A stretch of DNA of 64,000 bases from Heterodera schachtii (lineage: Eukaryota; Nematoda; Chromadorea; Rhabditida; Heteroderidae), in assembly GCA_023374025.1 (NCBI GenBank), contig SIJG01000010.1, positions 944,300 to 1,008,299 of the forward strand, in the 5' to 3' direction. Both the position numbers and the translations under genes were made by a program. The notes under the pieces were generated by a model. The model had not been told where the DNA came from. It worked only from the letters and a program-made list of their open reading frames with translations, and did no database searches. Below are positions 55,930-64,000 of this stretch, piece by piece. Each line of letters opens with the position of its first letter. The stretch's first letter is position 1.

Positions 55930-56521
55930 AAATTTTCAAAATGATCGCCACCAGCAGGAAAGTACAATTCGCGAATGGTTGTCGTAAAAATTGGCCAAAT
56001 TTCAGGGACAAAAACATCCCAAATTGGCTGAGCATTTTCACAAAACCACTCCAAATCGGTGCCACTTCTGTCCCAAATGTGCTTATTGGAGCGGAGAAAT
56101 TCAATGACGGAATGGTCAATGTACCTGAAGAAAAAATACTTTAATATATACAAAAGTAGTAAAATTGCTTTATCCGAAGCTTCTTAAAGCGAATTTTGAT
56201 GGGCAGCGGACGGTCCGGGAATGGAAAATCCACAAAATTGTCAGCGATCAGTACAGACAGTTCCGCTTTTGGTCCTTTATCTTCCTTGCTAATTAGTATC
56301 AATTTCCAAATTGTCAATTCGCTTTTTCCATCAAAATGCGTGTCCACCAGCGAATTGAAACGAGGTGAAAGCAATGCCATTTTGAGGCCAAGTTCAACAC
56401 GTTCAAAGAAAGGGACAATATCCATCCTCACGTCGTTACAAATCCAACTGAAACATGAAAAAAAAATTAAGGTAAGTGAAAAAATTGTAATTTTTCAAAA
56501 AATTCCTTACCGTCGATTCAT
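55930..56521 (-). pseudogene. A-type F-box-like gene, 3' truncated
   Basis: Exon 1 56521-56511, exon 2 56447-56169 (WICNDVRMDIVPFFERVELG), exon 3 from 56124 to about 55935, where the frame runs out of the family after IRELYFPAGGD into a C-tract (55908-55919). Intron 2 would need a GC donor (AAAGCAATT), all others in the family being GT. Confidence 0.7.
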
Positions 56522-57344
56522 TTTTGTTGTAATTTAATTATGTAGCACACTTTGGCCTTTCTTCAATTGATTGATGACAAATGCTGAATAAAGAATTCTT
56601 TTGAAAAATCCCTTTTTAAAAAAGAAAATTTTAAATTTTTATACATAGTCAATAAAACCAATTGGAAAAACTGGAGCAGAAGAAATGGAAAAATAAATTA
56701 ATGCCCGGGTCGGATGACTTGGGATTGGATATTTTCAAAATTCGGATGGATTTTTTTCGGGGGGGGGGGGGGGCTCTATTGCAGTTCACACGACTGAATT
56801 TCATCCTCCAAATTTTTTTTTCTTGAAAAATTTTTGATTTAAAAAATTTTTTGTTTTGAACACAAAAGTAGAAAAAGCATCGGATTATCTAAAGTATAAA
56901 AAAAGTGCCGAATTTTCCATTTTTTGTTAGCCCAACTGAGAACAACTTTCAGCAAAAATAGAGCATAGAATTTTGAAGAAAAGAAAATCAAAAAATTGTA
57001 TCAACAGGGTTTTCGAGATGGACCAGAACAGAAGACGGACAAGAGGTACTTGTAGGTTTTGCTACCCCCCATAAAAATGTCATGGTCCCGGCAAAGGAAA
57101 CTTTTCTAAGGTAGTTTTAGGCGCTGATCATGAACATGACGTCAAAACTGCAAAAATCTATGATTTTCATCATGTGATTTTGTCACTGATTTTTCAACAA
57201 CAAAAAAAAACCTTAAACTGGGCTATAACTAGGGCGTGTAATTATATGGAAATCCAATTTTTTTCCTAGACTGTAGGGGGCCTGAAACGCACGAAAAACA
57301 TGTTTTTAGCTTGGTTTGAAGCTTCTAGGATGTATTTCTATATC

Positions 57345-57445
57345 CATTTTTTCCATATTTTTCCATATTTCGCGATTTATGTCCATATTTCCATATTTTT
57401 CCATATTTTGGCATTTTTATCCATATTTTATGTCCATATTTTGGC
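57345..57445. repeat. TCCATATTT minisatellite
   Basis: Eight or more units of (T)TCCATATTT with spacers such as TTGGCATTTT. Confidence 0.65.
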
Positions 57446-57805
57446 ATTTTTTCAAAAAACCTCTATTAGAACGGCCCCTATCAGCTAAATTGGGATTTTT
57501 GACCCGAAAACCGTTTTCAGAAAAAATTTTTTTTGTTCCTAGTGATGAATAGTGGCACTAAAAACGAAAAATTTTCGAAAAAGAATGTGTTTTTCGTGCA
57601 TTTCTCGTCGAGTTAAAGCTGCAGAAAAAATAATTAAAAAACTAAAAATCCCATCCCTAGTGATAAGTGAGCAACAAAACAGCGGAGACGGCGGCCAAAC
57701 TTGCTGCTGCATTTGGTGCGTCATTATTGGCGTTGTAAGTTTTCAAAAAAAGTAATAAACGCCGCCGAATACTGACATCCTCGGGATTTTGTTTGTATAC
57801 ATATA

Positions 57806-57945
57806 TTAGAGTGAAGCGGGACTGGGAATTTTGGGCAAGACCGGGGACCTTTTCGGGTTGAAAAACCCAGGAATTTTTGGCTGGGAAAACCGGGACCTTG
57901 GTACTCAGTTGTCCGCTACCAGGTCCCGGTCTCGCTTCACTCTAA
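57806..57945. mobile_element. 140-bp palindromic element
   Basis: Terminal repeats TTAGAGTGAAGCGGGAC and its inverse (CCCGGTCTCGCTTCACTCTAA) enclose GGGACC-rich sequence. A half copy is at 13535. Confidence 0.6.
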
Positions 57946-58109
57946 CCGTTTTTTACCGTCCATGGTCAAAATTGAAACAGTGTGTATAAAAATTTAAAGT
58001 GTTTGGTTTGTTGTTTAGAAAGGGATTTTTCAAAGACAATTACCTAATTAGGTATTTATTCTGGCATCAATCAATTGGAAAACGGCAAATTGTGCTAATT
58101 TCAGCAAAA

Positions 58110-59334
58110 ATGAACCGACGGTAAGCAAAATTTTTTAAAAATTACAAATTTTTTCGTTTACCCAATTCTTTTTCCCATGTTTCAGTTGGCTTTGTAGCGA
58201 CGTTTGGATGGATATTCTCCCATCTTTTGACCATGCCCAACTCGGACTCAAATTGGCATTGCTTTCCGACCGTTTCGATGTTTTGGTGGACGCGCATTTC
58301 GATGCCAAAAGCGAACTGACAATTTGGAGAATTATCAGAATTGACAAGGACGAAGGACCAAAAGCGAAAATGTCTGTATGGATTGATGATAAATGGATGG
58401 CATTTCCTCTGCCGGACCATTCGCTGCCAAACAAAATCCGCTTTAAGGATCTTCGGATTGAGTAATTTTAAACATTTGTGTATTTTAAGGTTTATTTTTT
58501 ATTTCTTCAGCTACATTGACCACTCCGTCATTGAATTTCTCCATTCCAACAAGCAAATTTGGGACAGAAAGGGCACCAAAGTGGAATTGTCTATTGCAAA
58601 TGTTCAGCCAATTTGGGATGTTTCTATCCGTCAAATTTGGCCAATTGTTACGACAAACCTTCGCCATTTGAGCTTTGCCGGTCCTATCCATTTGGACAAT
58701 TTGCGTCGCCGCACTTCACCGACAATTCTCACCGATCTCAATCATCTGAATTCAATCGAATCCATTGATCTGTTCCCTGACGTAATTGCTGATGATGGAC
58801 CGAATGCAACTGTTGGCCAAGCGTTGGCCAAATGGTTGTACACGCCGAGCAAAAATGGCCAACCAAAGCGATGGCGTTGTAATGGTTATTTTGATGGATC
58901 AAATCTTGAATGGGTCAACAATTTGAAGGAGGTGGCCGGCTATATTTTGACTGATTGATTGCTTTTGATTTGTTTCTGTTTAGGCATTTCCCCGTGCCAC
59001 CAATTCTTCCGTCAGTTACATTATTCGAATTGATCATGTGATAATAATGCCAACTGAGCCATTTGAATCGGTGAACGAACGGACCAAAGAAAAGCTTACG
59101 TTGGAGAAAGTGTCACGTTATGATGTTGTTAATTTGCTGTTGAAGCGATGCCCAATTGGGGAGACGGTTCAGTGGGAAAACGACGAAAATTTGGACGACA
59201 ATTTGAACAATGTCAAATTTAATTTGTGGCATGGCAATGATACTACCATTGGGTGAGAGCAGCAACTAGCGGAATTTGATTTTGTTGAAAAATAAAAACT
59301 CAATTTAGGCCATTATCGCCACCAGCGGAATAAG
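58110..59334 (+). CDS. A-type F-box-like protein, intact
   Basis: Five exons (58110-58120, 58186-58461, 58511-58931, 58984-59252, 59310-59334) give 333 residues in frame. Exon 2: WLCSDVWMDILPSFDHAQLG, SDRFDVLVDAHF, PLPDHSLPNKIRF. Exon 3: YIDHSVIEFLHSNKQIWDRK, IADDGPNATVGQALAKW, LEWVNNLKE. Exon 4: VNERTKEKLTLEKVSRYDVV and ETVQWENDENLDDNLNNV. The last exon ends early at PPAE because GAATAA replaces GAAGAA, removing the charged tail of its sisters; the bases beyond still resemble that tail. Start context GCAAAAATGAACC is the family standard. Confidence 0.82.
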
Positions 59335-60248
59335 AAAAAGCGGATCAAAGCAACAAAAATGTCGTCTGAGTTAGCGGAAGCGAATTAATTATATTTGAGA
59401 AATTGTCGACAATCTCACCAATTGGAAACTGATTTGATCCTTATTCTCTCTCAGAAATGCTTTTGTTGATTCTTACACATTTATTTGTCTGATTGTTTTA
59501 GAATTTTTGTTCAATATACTTGAAAAATGGTCGATCATTTTTGAGTTGGTCAATTGGAATTTGGATAAATTTTTTATCGGAGGCCCCAAAACCAATTTTA
59601 TTGGTTTTCTTAGTCGGGGATTCGATAATTTGGCCGGATTAGAGATGCCAGCCAGAATCATGATCAGTAGGGTTATGACGTTGTATGCATAAAAATTACA
59701 TTTTACGCCGAATTTTTTCGAAAAAAAGCAGACATTTCAAAAAGATTTTTGAATTTAATCATTTTATGAATATTATGGCATTATGTTCATTTTTTAATTG
59801 GCGACATTTTGCCAAAATATTACATTTTCAAGATGATTTTGTTCTCCGTTTCACACCAAACAAAATTTCCCCCACTTTCGGTCCATTTATTCCTTTAGGT
59901 TTTCAAAATTTTAGCCAAAAAATTTGTTTCTTGATCAAAATCTGTTACAAAAATCAACTTACAAATTAGTTTTAAAAAATTTCTTCGTCAAACCCTTCCT
60001 ATAAATTTTTTTGAAAATATGTAATATTGTTGAAAACATAGTGAAAACAGTGGTGCTTGGCCCAAATCAAAATAACTACGGTTTTTCCTGCTTAAAATTT
60101 ATATTTTATAGCTATCAAATTGAAAAATAAAAAATATTTGATCATTTTTGTTTATTTTTTCACAACATAAATAAAGTTTTTTTGTTTTAGTTACATCATT
60201 TTTCTCAATCACAAATTACTACAAAATTGTGCTGTTAATTGACGCAAA
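59335..60248. other. Intergenic, A-gene 3' flank
   Basis: 59455-59690 is a family-specific 3' flank also found inverted at 33510-33700 and partly at 41822. No gene is seen. Confidence 0.45.
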
Positions 60249-60455
60249 ATGAACCTACGTTTAAAGAAAATGTGAGAAATTTGTTTTTTAAATGGTTTTA
60301 CGTACGCTTTTCAGTTGGATTTGTAGCGACGTTTGGATGGACATTCTCCCATCTTTTGACCGTCCCCAACTCAGCCTCAAAATGGCACTAATTTCCGACC
60401 GTTTCGACATTTTAGTGGACAAACATTTTGATGGAAAAAGCGAATTGACAATTGA
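60249..60455 (+). pseudogene. A-like gene start, truncated in exon 2
   Basis: Extended exon 1 (60249-60271, MNLRLKK) with GTGAG donor; exon 2 from 60315 (WICSDVWMDILPSFDRPQLSLKMAL) ends near 60455 after KSELTIE, running into an FB1 half element (about 60505-60620). Confidence 0.62.
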
Positions 60456-61299
60456 AACATCAAAAAATTATCATTTTGTTCAGGTTCTAACATAAAAGCA
60501 AATTTTCCAAAATTCGAATTTTCGACTTTTTGTTCGAATTTGGTCTCGGGGTTCGGGATAGGTCCAAAAAATTGTTATGTTCGTTATCAGAGGCCTCTAA
60601 AACCCTTGGGTACTTGGTTTTAGGACTTTTTAAACCGAAAAAAATTTGAAAAAAATTTAGACCAAAAAAAGTGAAAAAATTTTCAAAAGTAGACGTTCCG
60701 TCTTTTCTCAGCTCTGTAGAGACTACCTAATTTTGTCCAGCAAATTTTTTTGTATATATTCGCGACCAAACGCCTTTTTTTGTCATTTACTTTTTTGAAA
60801 ACTTTACTTTCTTCTCCAATACGCCGTTCCCATTTATTTTATTTACCTATCTTCAATCATACCATTTCCATGTAAAGTTCCAAATTTCCTCTGTATTATT
60901 TTTGAATCCCAAAAACATTCATTCCCTGAATTAAAACATTGGAATATTATGCTATTGCTAATTGCTCTAGCATAGACTGTCCTTTTTCAACGTACCTAAA
61001 TTTGACGCCTAAAATCCACCTGAATCCAAATTTAGCAAACTTTTGTTTTCCAAAACTGGAACCATTAAAGAAATAACAAAACGCTTTTCTAATTGCTTTT
61101 TTCAGCGATACTTAAGCTCACATATTTGTCTACTAATTCACTGTTGTCAGCTGCCAATCAAGGATGAATAATCATCCGGTCAGATTTGACACAACTAATG
61201 TTTTTTTGCGCCAACTTCCTAATGGTGAAAATGAACAACATCATCTTCTACNACTATAGTTGCAAAAAAAATTTTATGGTCGTGTCTTTTTTTTTATAG

Positions 61300-61655
61300 C
61301 CCGGACCCTTTTGGTTTGCAAAATTTTTTATGTATTTATTCTTTGGGGGGTTTTTGTCCCTGATCACTAATCTTTCAATTATTTTGACCAATTTCGATTT
61401 CCCTTTCTAAATTTGAACAAAAAAACATAAATCGAAAAATTCGAATTTTGATTTTTGTTCAAGTTCGGGTTAGGGATTATAAATTGGTCAAAATAGATGT
61501 CTAAAATTCGTGATCAATGAGCGCCCTCTGAGATCCCTCCGTTGAATAAATTTTCATAATTTTATCACAAAATTAACCCAAAAAAAAAATTTAAAAAAAT
61601 TAATTATTTTTTATCACAAAATTTTTTTTGAAAAACAAAAGGGTCCCTCTCCCCC
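61300..61655. mobile_element. FB1 foldback MITE
   Basis: Ends GGACCCTTTTGGTTTGCAAA and its inverse, arms CTGATCACTAATCTTTC and GATGTCTAAAATTCGTGATC, and core AATTCGAATTTTGATTTTTG. It lies just upstream of an A-type exon 3 whose exons 1-2 are missing. Confidence 0.6.
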
Positions 61656-61725
61656 TTTACTTTTTGATAAAATTCAAAATCCGCCGCTTTTAAACTAACG
61701 CCGACAAAACCATTCCAATTTTCAG

Positions 61726-63456
61726 GTACTTTGACCATTCTGTGCTCGCATTTCTCCATGCCAATCAGCACGTGTTCGACGGCAGAGGCATCACTTGGCA
61801 TTTGTCCGTCGATGTCCACCCAATTTGGGATGTTTTGCTCCGTGAAATTTCTCCACTTTTTGCGCCAAACATTCGCCGTTTGGACTTTCGAAATGGCGAT
61901 TATTTGGTCAATTTGTGCCGTCTCACTTCGCCGTCAATTCTCTCCGATCTGAACATTAATTCGCTCAATTCGGACGCTTTTTTCGACACTTCGAATGGCT
62001 CAATTGAAACTGCGCGTCACATTCTGTCCGAATGGTTGCACAGCCCGAGAAAAGACGGACGGCCGAAGCGATTGTTCTGCGGTTACCATTTGGCAGGGAC
62101 CGTTGAATGGGTCAACAATTTCAAGGAGGTCGGTCAGTCATGCGTTAAAAAGGGAGGGGGGGGGGCTTGGGGCGAAAAATTTTTTGCGACGACCGGGGGG
62201 GGGGGGGGGGTACGACATTTGCGCATATGTTGAAAAAACATGCAATTTCGAATCCGCTTTTGGACATTGGCGCAAATGTCTGACCGTAAATTTCGGGACA
62301 CGGGGGGGGGGGGGTTGGCCGCCGAGAGTTTGGTGACCGTTTTTTTCAAATTTGTTTTTTTTTGCGCCGCGCTTTTTCAAAAAATAAAATTCAAATCTAG
62401 AAATAAATTTTCATAAAAAAATTCTTATGGAATTTCTTAGTAAGAAAATTTCAAGAAAAACAAAAATTCTTCGCGATTTTTTGAAATTTCTTATGAAGTT
62501 TTGAGTTGCCACATTTTCGTAAAATATTTTCGATTGAATTCATTTGTTTTTCGTTTCCCAATTGTTTAGGAATTTCTTCGTGACAACACTTCTTCTGTCA
62601 GTTACGAAATCCAATTGAAAATGTACAGGAAACAGGTGTGACCATCCATCATACATTAAAGGCAGAACTTCGATATCTGAGGATTTTTCCTCATTTTGTG
62701 GTCTTTTAGAGGGTCAAAGAGGATTTTTTTGGAAAATGAGGATTTGCGGATTTTTGTGGTCTTTTGATAAAAATGGTCGGCCGCCGAGATTTTGATGACC
62801 TTTTTTTGCTTTTCAAATTGCAACCCCCCCCCCCCCCAAGAATTTATGGGTGTGCCACATTTTCGGGAACAGAACAAAATTACGCCGAGACAATCACGTC
62901 GTTTGAAATTCTTTAAAAATTTTCAAATTTAGAATTTTTTCAAGAAAAAAATCTAAGAAAATTTAAAGTAAAATAAATTTTGAACAATTTCAGTAAATTT
63001 TTTTTTGAAGTTTATGACAAATCACTAACAATAGGTCTCTTTTGTTTAGCATGTACTCCCCTCGGATGCAAAAAGTTTTTTCCCATTTCACCCTCGTCCC
63101 GCTGCTTTGGCGTCCGCGGGAATTGAGCCATTTGAATTGGTGAACGAACGGACCAACGAAAAGCTGACTTTGGAGAAAGAAACCAAATATTATGCATGGG
63201 CTTCTGGTTTCCGATGGGTGATGAAACGATGCTCAATTGGACAAATCGTTCAGTGGGAGGACGAAAATTCGAACCATTTGAACAATGTCCATTTTTGGCT
63301 GTCCAATTCCGCAAATTGTATTGGGTGAGCAAAAAGAGCATTCATTTTTTTATCGAATTTTGAATAATTTGCGCTTAATTCAGGCCATTGTATCCGCCAC
63401 CGAAGAAGAAGCGGGAGAAAGCAGCGAAAAGGGCGCCTAATTATGTGTGGAAATGA
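61726..63456 (+). pseudogene. Divergent A-type gene without exons 1-2, with an extra intron
   Basis: Exon 3 (61726-62128) is open: YFDHSVLAFLHANQHVF, REISPLFAPNIRRLDF, RHILSEWLHSPRKDGRPKR. The next exon (62570-62635, EFLRDNTSSVSYEIQLKMYR) is then followed by ~410 bases with GT...AG ends, and a continuation 63050-63324 in phase (HVLPSDAKSFFPF... then IEPFELVNERTNEKLTLE). The last exon (63384-63456) ends KKKREKAAKRAPNYVWK. In sister genes these two parts are one exon. No start exon is recognised upstream. If a new 5' exon exists it may be functional. Confidence 0.6.
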
Positions 63457-63884
63457 ATTAATAATTCAATTTGACAAATTGCCGATAAATTCTAATTATC
63501 AATGAAAATTGTTGCTTTGATAATTTTTCTTCTCTTTTAAAATGTTTATTTTGTTGGCTGAATATTTTTTGTTCGAAACATTTATAATTCCAAGTTTACT
63601 TTTAAATTTGGATGAGATTTTCGGACCAATTTTTTGAAAAGTGACACTCATCATTCTTCAGGATTGCCGATTTTGAGCTATATCAGTTGTGCCATTTTTT
63701 TCTGGGGCCTTGACAAAAGTTCACCCGAACAAATGCCTAAACCTTAATTATTTCAACAAAATCAGAAAGTTTACATTTTAATCACTTCCGATATAAAATT
63801 CAAAAAAGCAAAACTAATTAAATGCATTTAAATGAAAGAAGCAACAAATAAATATGAGGAGCAATTAATTATCCGATCACTTTC
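63457..63884. other. Intergenic
   Basis: 3' flank with no gene, AT-rich. Confidence 0.4.
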
Positions 63885-64000
63885 CATTCATAACCGTGAG
63901 AATTGACTGGCGAAACGTGGCGATGACGCAAATTTTCAAGAGTATATTCACAAGTAAAAATAAAGGGCGAATGTTTGGCGCAAAAATGGGCCAAATTTCA
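63885..64000 (-). pseudogene. A-type exon 3 fragment at the window edge
   Basis: The minus strand reads EIWPIFAPNIRPLF and, after a shift, the segment for HVSPVNSH. It continues past the end of the window. Confidence 0.5.

Larger units (their letters stand above)
56522..58109. other. Intergenic, repeats only
   Basis: It holds a G-tract (56757-56772), a TCCATATTT minisatellite (57345-57445), an FB1-like scrap (GGCGCTGATCATGAACATGA, 57119) and the short TIR element at 57806. The last 150 bases are the promoter of the next A gene. I see no other gene. Confidence 0.5.

Noticed and set aside
57300..57552. ORFs in the TCCATATTT region
   Set aside because: They are translated minisatellite, with repetitive low-complexity peptides.
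62134..62380. Proline-rich ORFs on the minus strand
   Set aside because: They are translated G-tracts in an intron.

Overview
The window reads as nuclear DNA of a plant-parasitic cyst nematode (Globodera/Heterodera type). It is AT-rich, with short GT-AG introns, an exact copy of the nematode spliced leader SL1, telomere-like TTAGGC hexamers, and many copies of a fast-evolving F-box-like gene family that I associate with cyst nematodes. The genus is an inference; no ribosomal or mitochondrial marker is present.

Most of the window is a graveyard and nursery of that family. Two subfamilies share one exon plan and one intron-phase pattern. Type A starts with a tiny exon (MNRR), then an exon with an F-box-like start (W-I-C-S-D-V-W-M-D-I-L-P), a ~140-residue exon, a ~90-residue exon (VNERT-EKLTLE) and a short charged tail. 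Type B starts with MPSEIR/MSSE, adds a hydrophobic exon, then the F-box-like exon (S-D-C-W-L-L-V-F-D-F-L-A-P-S-Q-L-G). Intact by splicing and frame are A at 31386-32760 (-), 54209-55519 (-) and 58110-59334 (+), and B at 47405-49284 (-). B at 52055-53522 (+) is nearly complete but lacks its 5' end. The gene at 61726-63456 lacks exons 1-2 and has an extra intron. The other copies are truncated, frameshifted, chimeric or interrupted.

Layout: 0.2-3.3 kb, foldback elements and a chimeric tandem of A genes; 3.4-5.9 kb, palindromes and B relics; 6.0-9.8 kb, a full-length LINE (minus strand) whose 5' end carries two SL1 copies and then a U6 snRNA fragment; 10-17 kb, A and B relics with MITEs; 17.4-20.3 kb, a divergent pair of phosphatase genes (tyrosine phosphatase, minus; PP1-like Ser/Thr phosphatase, plus), both intact; 20.6-24.1 kb, A and B pseudogenes and MITEs; 24.2-30.7 kb, an otherwise intact A gene split by a Ty3/Gypsy LTR retrotransposon; 31.4-36.6 kb, one intact A gene, a large TIR element and a B pseudogene; 37.25-46.95 kb, a 9.7-kb inverted duplication, each arm holding a complete DDI1-like retropepsin gene and half an A gene, with telomere-like TTAGGC arrays facing each other at the centre; 47.4-53.5 kb, an intact B gene, a new four-pass membrane-protein gene and further A/B copies; 54-64 kb, A genes and relics.

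The strongest leads are the U6-SL1-SL1-LINE chimera (a retrotransposed trans-spliced transcript), the inverted duplication with convergent TTAGGC-like arrays, and the retropepsin-like genes in which the catalytic Asp is replaced by Arg. One ambiguous base (n) lies near 61252. Several frameshifts in an otherwise young LTR element warn that some pseudogene calls could reflect indel errors in the assembly.
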